In this document: positions 7,919-15,275 of the stretch, piece by piece | Layout: the number at the start of each line of letters is the position of its first letter | Position numbering within the stretch: the stretch's first letter is position 1 | DNA from: Candidatus Omnitrophota bacterium | Lineage (GTDB): Bacteria; Omnitrophota; Omnitrophia; Omnitrophales; Aquincolibacteriaceae | Length of the DNA: 64,000 nucleotides | Direction of reading: 5' to 3' | Assembly: GCA_903820505.1 (NCBI GenBank) | Contig: CAIJHQ010000031.1 | Location: 1 to 64,000, forward strand | The notes under the pieces: generated by a model | What the model saw: the letters and a program-made list of their open reading frames with translations, nothing else | What the model was told of the DNA's origin: nothing | Database searches by the model: none | Made by a program: the position numbers and the translations under genes

Positions 7919-8148
7919 GATAAGTCATAGGCGGTAAGCTGTAAGTGGTTTATCCGCCTACGCAGAGGACCTCGGGGCGTAAGCCCGAGGAAGAATGCGT
8001 CGGACGGACCCTGCGGAGCGTTAGCGCAGGAGGGTTCGTGAAATGCTTCGGCGGATTCCGCCGAAGAAACATAAGGAACAACGACTGTGAGGCCGTGGGG
8101 CTCCATTTCCTTCAACTTATTACTTATCACTTACTACTTACCACTTAT
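7919..8148. repeat. Intergenic element bounded by inverted heptamer arrays
   Basis: On the right, five consecutive 7-nt units of the form NACTTAY run from 8114 to 8148. On the left (7919-7946) degenerate units of the complementary form NRTAAGT appear in the opposite orientation. Between them are at least two strong hairpins, CCTCGGG/CCCGAGG (about 7970-7992) and CTTCGGCGG-ATT-CCGCCGAAG (about 8045-8065), plus CTGCG/CGCAG. No gene is seen between 7918 and 8213. It looks like a non-coding mobile or structured repeat. Confidence 0.6.
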
Positions 8149-8177
8149 TTGACACCCCTTATCGCTTCCTTTAGTAT
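8149..8177 (+). promoter_or_regulatory. trpS-scpA promoter
   Basis: A perfect TTGACA (8149-8154) lies 17 bp upstream of TAGTAT (8172-8177). The -35 box abuts the last heptamer unit of the preceding repeat element, so the element's end forms the promoter edge. Confidence 0.65.
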
Positions 8178-8213
8178 ACGGTAACCTCAAAAGTCAAAGG
8201 ATTGAGTCATACC

Positions 8214-9194
8214 ATGACGCGTGTTTTAAGCGGTACCCGGCCCACCGGCAAGTTGCATCTCGGCAACCTTCTCGGCGCGCTTGAGAACTACAAAAAATTA
8301 CAGGGGCAGGACGCGTTCTTCATGATCGCGGACCTGCACGCCCTGACGACCGAATATGAAGGCAAGACAGCGATCGCGGCGAACGTTTTCGAGGTCGTGA
8401 TCGATTATCTGGCCAGCGGTCTTGATCCCGAAAAGTGCACAATGTTCGTTCAGAGCGAAGTTCTTGAACACGCCAATCTCGCGCTGCTTTTTTCCATGAT
8501 CACGCCGCTCGGCTGGCTCGAGCGGAACCCGACGTACAAGGACCAGCTTAATGAATTGAAGGGCAAGGAACTTCACACGCACGGTTTCCTGGGGTACCCG
8601 GTCCTGCAGGCGGCCGATATCGCGATCTACAAGGCCGAGAAAGTCCCGGTCGGCGAGGACCAGCTGCCGCATCTGGAGCTGACGCGTGAGATCATCCGCC
8701 GGTTCCATCATTTGTACAAAACGAATGTTTTTCCGGAACCCGAGGCGGTTTTGACGCAGGTGCCGAAAGTTCCGGGGCTCGACGGCCGCAAGATGAGCAA
8801 GAGTTACGACAATTGTATCTATCTGGCGGATTCGCGCGAAGAGGTCGTGAAGAAGGTCAAGGGCATGATGACCGATCCGGCGCGCAAGATGAGGGAAGAC
8901 AAAGGGAATCCGGAAATTTGCCCGGTTTTCTTTTATCACAAACTTCTTAATAAGGAAAGAGCCGAAGGGGTGGCGCATGAATGCCGGAACGCGCTCCGCG
9001 GTTGCGTGGATTGTAAAATGGAAATGGTCGCGAAGTTGAACGAATTTTTGGATCCCATCAGGGAAAGACGTGAATCATGGATGAAGAAAAAAACGGAAAT
9101 ACGGCAGATCCTGGACCGGGGAGCTCAGAAGGCGCGGGAAGTGGCGAGAGGCACTTACCGGCAAGTCCTGCGGGCGATGGGTCTGGTATCGTAG
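8214..9194 (+). CDS. trpS: Tryptophanyl-tRNA synthetase
   Basis: Class I aminoacyl-tRNA synthetase that charges tRNA-Trp, 326 aa. The HIGH-equivalent GKLHLGNL sits at about residues 13-20 and the KMSKS loop is GRKMSKSYDN. The ATG at 8214 gives the usual family N-terminus (TRVLSGTRPTG); a TTG 12 nt upstream is too close to the AAAGG to be the start. The last 118 nt overlap scpA in another frame. Confidence 0.95.
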   Translation: MTRVLSGTRPTGKLHLGNLLGALENYKKLQGQDAFFMIADLHALTTEYEGKTAIAANVFEVVIDYLASGLDPEKCTMFVQSEVLEHANLALLFSMITPLGWLERNPTYKDQLNELKGKELHTHGFLGYPVLQAADIAIYKAEKVPVGEDQLPHLELTREIIRRFHHLYKTNVFPEPEAVLTQVPKVPGLDGRKMSKSYDNCIYLADSREEVVKKVKGMMTDPARKMREDKGNPEICPVFFYHKLLNKERAEGVAHECRNALRGCVDCKMEMVAKLNEFLDPIRERRESWMKKKTEIRQILDRGAQKAREVARGTYRQVLRAMGLVS

Positions 9195-9994
9195 CTTCTC
9201 CGGGGACCTTTCCGGAGCCGGTCCTCCCGAGGATTTCTCCTGGTCCGGAAGCGGACAAGGCCTGGAACCCTCTCCACGTCAAGATCCCGGTCTACGACGG
9301 CCCGCTCGATCTTCTTTTGGACCTCATCAAGAAGAACGAGATGAACGTTTATGACATTCCGGTCGCGGAGATCACGAAACAGTATCTCGCATACCTTCAG
9401 GTAATGAAACAATTGGATCTTGAGGTCGCCGGCGAATTCATCGTCATGGCGGCGACGCTGATCTATATCAAGTCGAAGCTGCTTCTGCCGGCCGAAAAGG
9501 AAGGCGAGGACGACGACGGGACGGACCCGCGCGCCGAACTTGTGCGAAAACTCCTCGAATATCAGGCTTTCAAGGAAGCGGCCAAGGAGCTCGGGCTCCT
9601 GCAGACCGAGCGCGGCAAGATGTTCACGCGCCAGATCACGGATTATTATCTCGGCGAGATCGCCCCCGAGGATGTCGGGGTGGACACGTTCAGCGCCAAT
9701 TTTTTCGATCTGGTGGTTGCGTTCCAGAACGTCCTTTCCAAGAAGGAAGGGCCGGCCGAGCACGAAGTCTTCGAAGAGATCATCTCCATCGAAGAGAAGA
9801 TGATGCAGATCCAGTCCTACCTGGCGGAAAAGAAAAGGGTCAGCTTCAATGATCTCTTTTCGGAACGCTGGACGCGCAACGAATTGATCGCCACCTTTCT
9901 CGCCGTTCTGGAACTTGTGCGGACGCGTTTTGCGTGGGTGCGGCAGGAGAAACAGTTCGGGGAAATCGTCATTGAAAAACGGGAAGGGAATTAG
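9077..9994 (+). CDS. scpA: Segregation and condensation protein A
   Basis: Kleisin subunit that bridges the SMC dimer with ScpB in chromosome compaction. The family begins at about residue 68 (VKIPVYDGPLDLLLDLIKK) and continues through AATLIYIKSKLLLP to a C-terminal winged helix. The first ~65 residues are Gly/Pro/Ser-rich and encoded inside the trpS 3' end. No ATG, GTG or TTG in this frame lies between the trpS stop and the domain, so the ATG at 9077 is the only standard start. The smc gene is not in the window. Confidence 0.9.
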   Translation: MDEEKNGNTADPGPGSSEGAGSGERHLPASPAGDGSGIVASPGTFPEPVLPRISPGPEADKAWNPLHVKIPVYDGPLDLLLDLIKKNEMNVYDIPVAEITKQYLAYLQVMKQLDLEVAGEFIVMAATLIYIKSKLLLPAEKEGEDDDGTDPRAELVRKLLEYQAFKEAAKELGLLQTERGKMFTRQITDYYLGEIAPEDVGVDTFSANFFDLVVAFQNVLSKKEGPAEHEVFEEIISIEEKMMQIQSYLAEKKRVSFNDLFSERWTRNELIATFLAVLELVRTRFAWVRQEKQFGEIVIEKREGN

Positions 9995-10023
9995 TGCCGT
10001 GTCTCTTTTAATTTTTAATGGTA

Positions 10024-10040
10024 CACGGTACAATACCGTG
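10024..10040. promoter_or_regulatory. CACGGTA inverted repeat upstream of scpB
   Basis: CACGGTA (10024-10030), a 3-nt spacer and TACCGTG (10034-10040) form a perfect 7-bp inverted repeat. A third CACGGTA lies at 10061-10067, immediately before the -10 box. The arrangement could be an operator for an unknown regulator or an RNA hairpin after scpA. The nearby CTTTT is too weak to call a terminator. Confidence 0.45.
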
Positions 10041-10071
10041 AACCTTTTAAAATTAATCAGCACGGTATTAG

Positions 10072-10077
10072 TATAAT
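10072..10077 (+). promoter_or_regulatory. scpB-pheA -10 box
   Basis: Consensus TATAAT lies 11 nt before the scpB ATG at 10088. A clear -35 is not visible, so activation or an unusual -35 is possible. The short leader leaves no obvious Shine-Dalgarno for scpB. Confidence 0.5.
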
Positions 10078-10087
10078 CTGGCACTCT

Positions 10088-10933
10088 ATGAAAACCACGG
10101 CCGCACAGGAACGCGAAAAGCAAGCCAAACTGAAGTCTTTGCGCAAGGAGCTGGACCAGGAGATCCAGGAACAGCTCGAGGAGACCCGTGCCGCCGAAAG
10201 CCTTGTGGAAACGCAGAAGTTCCAGAGCGAGCCTTTGCGGGAAGAGGACCTCCGGGATCCCGCCAAGGCCAAGCAGATCGTAGAAGCCCTGATCTTCGCG
10301 TCGTCCAAGCCGCTTACCGTAAGCGAGATACGGAAGGTCACGAAGGTCCTGACCGCCGGCCAAATTGAAAAGATCGCGGCCGAGCTCAAGGCGGACTATC
10401 AATCGACGGGGCGCAGTTTCGAGCTTCTGGAGATCGCCGGGGGCTATGAGATCTCGACCAAGAAAGAATGGGCGCCGTGGATCCTGAAGATCGAACTCCA
10501 GCGCAAGGCCCGGCAGGCCACGCAATCTGCGCTCGAGACCCTGGCCATTTTGGCGTACAAACAGCCGCTGACGCGCGCCGAGATCGAGGCCTTGCGCGGC
10601 GTCGACACGAGCGGCGTGCTGAACACGCTCATGGAAAAGAATTTCATCCGCATCGTCGGGAAAAAAGAAGTCCCCGGGCGGCCTTTTATGTACGGGACCA
10701 CGGGAAAGTTTTTGGAGCATTTCGGCCTGAAGGCGTTGCAGGACCTGCCGAGCATCGAAGAGATCCGTCAGATCGTGGACAGTTCGGTGAAAAAAGACGA
10801 ACTGATGGGAACGAAAAAGATCGTGGATATCCCGCAAGACGGGAACGGCGCCGTTTCCGCGGAAGCGCCGGCATCTAATGAGAGCGAGGGAACAGCCAGC
10901 CATGGACCTGAACCAACTGCGCAAGAAAATTGA
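10088..10933 (+). CDS. scpB: Segregation and condensation protein B
   Basis: Partner of ScpA in the SMC condensin. 281 aa: a basic, probably coiled N-terminal extension (residues 1-55), then tandem winged-helix domains with KQIVEALIFASSKPLTVSEIRKV and TLAILAYKQPLTRAEIEALRG, which is diagnostic. It is followed by a polar tail of about 60 residues whose coding sequence overlaps the pheA start. Linking condensin genes to the aromatic amino acid genes downstream is unusual for a functional operon. Confidence 0.92.
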   Translation: MKTTAAQEREKQAKLKSLRKELDQEIQEQLEETRAAESLVETQKFQSEPLREEDLRDPAKAKQIVEALIFASSKPLTVSEIRKVTKVLTAGQIEKIAAELKADYQSTGRSFELLEIAGGYEISTKKEWAPWILKIELQRKARQATQSALETLAILAYKQPLTRAEIEALRGVDTSGVLNTLMEKNFIRIVGKKEVPGRPFMYGTTGKFLEHFGLKALQDLPSIEEIRQIVDSSVKKDELMGTKKIVDIPQDGNGAVSAEAPASNESEGTASHGPEPTAQEN

Positions 10934-11978
10934 CGAACTGGACCTGAAGATCATCGATCTTCTCAACAAGCGCACGTCGTTCGTGTGCGAAGTCGGGAAG
11001 CAGAAGACCGAAGCCGGCAAGGCCATTTACGCGCCGGAACGGGAAAGCGAGATCTACCAGAAGATCGATCAGCTCGCCACGAAGGGAATTCTGCCCAAGG
11101 ACGGTCTGAAGGCCATTTACCGGGAGATCATGTCCGCGTCGCTGGCGCTGGAAAAACCCCTGATCATCGCTTATCTGGGTCCCGAGGCGACGTTCACGCA
11201 CCTGGCGTCGCTTTCCAAGTTCGGGTCCAGCGTTCAATACCAGCCCTGCGGCAGCATCAATGAAGTGTTCCGCGAAGTGGAGCAGGGGCGCGCGGATTAC
11301 GGCGTGATCCCCATCGAGAATTCGATCGAGGGCGCCGTCAGCCACACGCTTGACATGTTCATTGATTCCGAACTGAAGATCTGTTCGGAGATCTTTTTCG
11401 CGATCTCCCAGAACCTGATGTCCAACGTTCCGGATATCAAGCAGATCAAACGGGTTTATTCCAAGGCCGAGGTGTTCGGTCAGTGCCGTCTTTGGCTCGA
11501 ATCACACCTGCATCATGCGGAGCTCATGGAGGCTTCGAGTACGGCGGCGGCGGCGCAACGCGCGGCCAAGGAGGACGGCGCCGCGGCGATCGGTTCCAAA
11601 CTGGCGGCGACTTTGTACAATCTGCCGCTATTGGCGGAAGAGATCCAGGATTTTTCGAAGAACGTGACGCGGTTCCTCGTGATCGCAAGGCAAGTTCCCG
11701 CGCCGACCAAACATGACAAGACGTCGATCCTTGTCTCGATCCGGGACAAGGTCGGGGCGCTTTATGAAATGCTCCTGCCGATCAAGAAGAACAAGGTCAA
11801 CATGACCAAGATCGAGTCGCGTCCGTCCAAGAAAAAGGCCTGGGACTATTACTTCTATATCGATTTCGAAGGGCACGCGGAAACTCCCCGGGTCCGCAAA
11901 ATGCTCGCGGAGATGGAAAAGAAGGTCAAGTTCATCAAGGTGCTTGGCTCTTATCCTTCCTGCCGGACATTGGCGTAA
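10902..11978 (+). CDS. pheA: Bifunctional chorismate mutase / prephenate dehydratase
   Basis: P-protein converting chorismate to prephenate and then phenylpyruvate for Phe synthesis. 358 aa: AroQ-type chorismate mutase (1-85, DLNQLRKKIDELDLKI), prephenate dehydratase (about 90-270, YLGPEATFTHLA, IPIENSIEGAV, TRFLVI) and a C-terminal ACT domain with the Phe-binding ESRP motif, so feedback inhibition is expected. The ATG at 10902 fits the family N-terminus better than the in-frame ATG at 10878. It overlaps scpB by 32 nt. Confidence 0.93.
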   Translation: MDLNQLRKKIDELDLKIIDLLNKRTSFVCEVGKQKTEAGKAIYAPERESEIYQKIDQLATKGILPKDGLKAIYREIMSASLALEKPLIIAYLGPEATFTHLASLSKFGSSVQYQPCGSINEVFREVEQGRADYGVIPIENSIEGAVSHTLDMFIDSELKICSEIFFAISQNLMSNVPDIKQIKRVYSKAEVFGQCRLWLESHLHHAELMEASSTAAAAQRAAKEDGAAAIGSKLAATLYNLPLLAEEIQDFSKNVTRFLVIARQVPAPTKHDKTSILVSIRDKVGALYEMLLPIKKNKVNMTKIESRPSKKKAWDYYFYIDFEGHAETPRVRKMLAEMEKKVKFIKVLGSYPSCRTLA

Positions 11979-12030
11979 AAACAAGGAGCCGCCCCGGCAG
12001 TAAGCCGGCCGCTTTTTCAGGAAAACGAAT

Positions 12031-13140
12031 ATGACCAAAGGACCGCCGTTTAAAAGTTATATCCAGGACATCCGTCCCTACGAACCCGGAAAGCCCGTCA
12101 AGGAGCTTCAGCGGGAATACGGGATCCGGCATGTGATCAAACTTGCCTCGAACGAGAACCCGCTCGGTCCGTCCGGGAAGGCCATCCGCGCGATGCGCCG
12201 GGCTATCAGGGACGTGCACCTGTATCCGGAAGGGAACTGCTATTACCTTCTGCATCGTCTGGCCCGGGAACTCGGGGTCGATCCGGAGACCCTTGTTTTC
12301 GGGAACGGTTCCAATGAGATCATCGAGTTGCTCGGTCGCGGCTTCCTGTCCGAAGGCGATGAAGCCCTTTCATCGGAGACGGCGTTTCTCGTCTACCCGA
12401 TATTGACGCAGGTTTGCGGCGCGAAATACCGCGCGGCGCCCATGAAAGATCACCGGTTCGACCTTCCGGCGATCCTCGCGGCGATCACGCCGAGGACCAA
12501 GATCATTTTTATCGCGAACCCGAACAATCCCACCGGCACTTACGTGACCGCGAAGGAGGTCGAGGACTTTCTCGCCAAGGTCCCGGAAAATGTGGTCGTG
12601 TGTTTCGACGAGGCGTACGTGGATTTCGTGGACGCGGAGGATTTTCCGAAGATACTGCCCATCGTAACGGCCGGCCGCAAGAACGTCATTCTTTTGCGGA
12701 CCTTTTCAAAGGCGTACGGCCTTGCGGGCCTGCGCATCGGCTACGGCCTGGCGTCCAAAGAAATGGTCACGTACCTGAATAAGATCCGCCAGCCGTTCAA
12801 CGTGAATTCACTCGCTCAGGCGGCGGCGACGGCAGCGCTGGATGACACGTTCTTCCGCTGGCGTACCAAGTGGCTTGTGGTCCGCGGCAGGCAATTTTTC
12901 TACCGCAAACTGGCCCGCCTGGGGCTGGAATATCTGCCGAGCCAGGCGAATTTTATCCTGGTGAACATGAAGACCGACGGGAAGGAAGTTTATAATTTTT
13001 TACTGCGTCAGGGGATGATCGTGCGGCCGATGGGAGCGTATAAAATGCCGGAATGGATCCGCGTCACCATCGGGCGCCGCAGCCAGAACGTGCAGCTCAT
13101 CCGGCTGCTGAAGGCTTATCTAAGTCAAAAAGCGGTTTGA
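12031..13140 (+). CDS. hisC: HisC-family aminotransferase (likely aromatic)
   Basis: PLP enzyme of fold type I, 369 aa, annotated by family as histidinol-phosphate aminotransferase. It shows LASNENPLGPS near the N-terminus, NPNNPTGT, the FDEAYVDF aspartate and the Schiff-base lysine in TFSKAYGLAGLRIGYG. Its position between pheA and aroF/tyrA, with no other his gene in view, suggests it transaminates phenylpyruvate and 4-hydroxyphenylpyruvate, as some HisC homologues do. Upstream a CCGGC/GCCGG hairpin (11994-12008) with T5 could attenuate. Confidence 0.85.
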   Translation: MTKGPPFKSYIQDIRPYEPGKPVKELQREYGIRHVIKLASNENPLGPSGKAIRAMRRAIRDVHLYPEGNCYYLLHRLARELGVDPETLVFGNGSNEIIELLGRGFLSEGDEALSSETAFLVYPILTQVCGAKYRAAPMKDHRFDLPAILAAITPRTKIIFIANPNNPTGTYVTAKEVEDFLAKVPENVVVCFDEAYVDFVDAEDFPKILPIVTAGRKNVILLRTFSKAYGLAGLRIGYGLASKEMVTYLNKIRQPFNVNSLAQAAATAALDDTFFRWRTKWLVVRGRQFFYRKLARLGLEYLPSQANFILVNMKTDGKEVYNFLLRQGMIVRPMGAYKMPEWIRVTIGRRSQNVQLIRLLKAYLSQKAV

Positions 13141-13197
13141 ATCATCCAACGAACGGTCTGATCGTTCGCAGATGCATATAAGGAGAAAGCGGACACC

Positions 13198-14214
13198 ATG
13201 ATCATTGTTCTGAAAAAAACAGCGACCCCACAAGAACTGGAACATATCTGTCAGAAGGTCCGCGAGCTCGGACTGACACCCCAGGTTTCGCGCGGCGTCG
13301 AGCGCACGGTGATCGGCGTGATCGGGGAAGAGGAAAAGCTCCAGGTCCAGCCGCTCGAGGTTTTTCCCGGTGTCGAATCGGTCATGGCCATCCTCCGGCC
13401 GTATAAGCTCGCGAGCCGGGACTACAAAGCCGAGAACACGGAATTCGACATGGGGCTCGGGGTGAAGGTCGGCGGGAAAAAGGTCGTGGTCATGGCCGGG
13501 CCGTGTTCGGTGGAAAGTTACGATTCGCTTTTGACAGTCGCGAAGGCCGTGAAGAAAGCGGGGGCGACGTTCCTCCGCGGCGGGGCCTTTAAGCCGCGCA
13601 CATCGCCGTATTCCTTCCAGGGATTGGGGGAGGAAGGATTGAAATATTTGCGGCAAGTGGGCGATGAGGTCGGTCTTTTGGTCGTGACTGAAGTGATGGA
13701 TACCCGTTTGGTCGAGCTGGTTTCGCAATATGCCGACATGCTCCAGATCGGCGCGCGGAACATGCAGAATTTCGAACTCCTTAAAGAATGCGGGATGACG
13801 AAGAAACCCGTTCTTTTGAAACGCGGATTGAGCGCGACGGTCAAAGACCTTTTGATGTCTGCCGAATACCTCCTTTCCAAAGGGAATTTCAAAGTCATTC
13901 TCGGCGAACGCGGGATCCGGACGTTCGAGACCTCGACGCGGAACACCCTCGACCTGAACGCGATCCCCGTGATCAAAAAAGAGACCCATTTGCCGGTCCT
14001 CGTGGACCCGTCGCACGGGACCGGATATCGTGATTTTGTGGCCCCGATGGCCATGGCCGGCGTGGCGGCGGGATGTGACGGATTGATGGTCGAAGTCCAC
14101 CAGAATCCCGAAGAGGCAAAAAGCGACGGGGAACAATCGTTGCTTCCCGTTCAGTTCGAGGAAATGATGAGGAAGGCCCGGCTCATCGCGCAGGCGGTGG
14201 GGAGAGATATCTGA
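13198..14214 (+). CDS. aroF: DAHP synthase (AroF, type I-beta)
   Basis: 3-deoxy-7-phosphoheptulonate synthase, the entry step of the shikimate pathway (PEP plus erythrose 4-phosphate). 338 aa with an N-terminal ferredoxin-like/ACT regulatory domain (1-70, MIIVLKKTATPQELEH) and a KDPG-type barrel: AGPCSVES, GGAFKPRTSPYSFQG, RGLSAT, DPSHGTGYR. The regulatory domain implies feedback by Phe, Tyr or an intermediate. The Shine-Dalgarno is AAGGAG; a CGAACG/CGTTCG stem-loop precedes it after hisC. Confidence 0.94.
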   Translation: MIIVLKKTATPQELEHICQKVRELGLTPQVSRGVERTVIGVIGEEEKLQVQPLEVFPGVESVMAILRPYKLASRDYKAENTEFDMGLGVKVGGKKVVVMAGPCSVESYDSLLTVAKAVKKAGATFLRGGAFKPRTSPYSFQGLGEEGLKYLRQVGDEVGLLVVTEVMDTRLVELVSQYADMLQIGARNMQNFELLKECGMTKKPVLLKRGLSATVKDLLMSAEYLLSKGNFKVILGERGIRTFETSTRNTLDLNAIPVIKKETHLPVLVDPSHGTGYRDFVAPMAMAGVAAGCDGLMVEVHQNPEEAKSDGEQSLLPVQFEEMMRKARLIAQAVGRDI

Positions 14215-14233
14215 TTCAAGGGGCGGTATGTTT

Positions 14234-15067
14234 ATGATAAAAAAGATCGTGGTCGTGGGGTTGGGGCTCATGGGCGGTTCGCTGGCTGCCGCCTGCCGGA
14301 AGCGCTTTCCCAAGGCTCGCATCATCGGAGTCACCAGGAACCGTGCGGCTCTTGCCCTGGCAAAAAAGAAAAAATGGATCCATGAAGGAACGAACGACGT
14401 CGCCCGGGGCGCTTCGGGAGCCGACGTGGTCGTCCTTTGCACTCCCGTAGGCACCTATCTTCCGGTCCTGAAAAAGATCGACCGTGTTTGCGGGAAGAAT
14501 GCGCTTGTGATGGATGTCGGAAGCGTCAAGGCCTCGGTCGCCGCGGAAGTGAACCGGGCGAAATGGAAGAATCTTTCTTTTGTCGGCTGCCATCCGATGG
14601 TCGGTTCGCATGAACGGGGGATCCAGGCGGCGGATCCTTCCCTGTACGATCAGGGGTTGATCCTCCTGGTGAAAGACGCGAGGACTTGCCTCTGCAGTTT
14701 AAAGCGGGCCCGGGAATTTTGGGGGCGGTTCAGCTGCCGGATCGCGGAGATGAGTCCGGGCCGGCACGATCAACTCATCGGTCAGATCAGTCATTTGCCG
14801 CACGCGATCGCGGTTTGCCTCGTGGATGCCGTCGCGGCTCCTTCTCTCAGCTTCGCTTCGTCCGGTTTCCGTGATACCACGCGCATCGCGGCGTCCGATT
14901 CCTCGATCTGGCAGCCGATCTTCAAAGCCAACCGGAAAGTCCTGCTGACTTCCTTGAGGCAATTTGAAAAAAGTCTGGCGCAATTCCGGAAGAAACTTCA
15001 GGCCAAAGACCCGACGGCCCTGATCCGGTTCCTGGACCGGGCACGGAAAAAGAGGGAAGCCCTTTAA
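14234..15067 (+). CDS. tyrA: Prephenate dehydrogenase
   Basis: Oxidative decarboxylation of prephenate (or arogenate) for Tyr synthesis; 277 aa. The NAD(P)-binding loop GLGLMGGSLA is at the N-terminus, followed by CTPVG, DVGSVK, GCHPMVGSHERG and an alpha-helical dehydrogenase domain. There is no ACT domain. Of two ATGs, 14234 has AGGGG at proper spacing, whereas 14228 is too close. It is last in the scpB-pheA-hisC-aroF-tyrA run, which together supplies the Phe/Tyr branch. Prephenate versus arogenate specificity is not readable. Confidence 0.9.
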   Translation: MIKKIVVVGLGLMGGSLAAACRKRFPKARIIGVTRNRAALALAKKKKWIHEGTNDVARGASGADVVVLCTPVGTYLPVLKKIDRVCGKNALVMDVGSVKASVAAEVNRAKWKNLSFVGCHPMVGSHERGIQAADPSLYDQGLILLVKDARTCLCSLKRAREFWGRFSCRIAEMSPGRHDQLIGQISHLPHAIAVCLVDAVAAPSLSFASSGFRDTTRIAASDSSIWQPIFKANRKVLLTSLRQFEKSLAQFRKKLQAKDPTALIRFLDRARKKREAL

Positions 15068-15144
15068 CGGCGGGATGGCGTCACAGGGCGTGGTTCGGCT
15101 CGCCTACCCTTTTTCCAAAAAAGCCCTTCCCAAATACAGCTTCT

Positions 15145-15154
15145 ATGCTATACT
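15145..15154 (+). promoter_or_regulatory. rpsA extended -10 promoter
   Basis: ATGCTATACT carries the TGn extension followed by TATACT (15149-15154), an extended -10 that needs little -35 contact. Transcription would start near 15161, exactly at the left arm of the structured leader. Confidence 0.6.
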
Positions 15155-15160
15155 TCCGAC

Positions 15161-15220
15161 GTTTACGCCGATTTTAGTCCGGACCAAAGTGTCCGGCTCA
15201 AGAGGGAAGACGGCGTAGAC
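15161..15220 (+). promoter_or_regulatory. Structured leader of rpsA mRNA
   Basis: Bases 15161-15170 pair with 15211-15220 over 10 bp (nine Watson-Crick pairs around TACGCCG/CGGCGTA and one G-U). Inside is a second stem, GTCCGGAC against GTCCGG (about 15178-15197). The structure begins where transcription is predicted to start and ends about 40 nt before the rpsA Shine-Dalgarno AAGGAGG (15259-15265). It may be an autoregulatory S1-binding leader; that role is inference. Confidence 0.55.
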
Positions 15221-15275
15221 CCCCATTTTCATGCGTTCCAATGGAAAGGGGACTCTCAAGGAGGAATTCCCAATT

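Noticed and set aside
8114-8148. CRISPR array
   Set aside because: Units are 7 nt with no spacers and there are no cas genes.
9155-11026. A 623-codon minus-strand reading frame opposite scpA, scpB and the start of pheA
   Set aside because: It is the antisense shadow of three recognised genes in GC-rich DNA and shows no domain.
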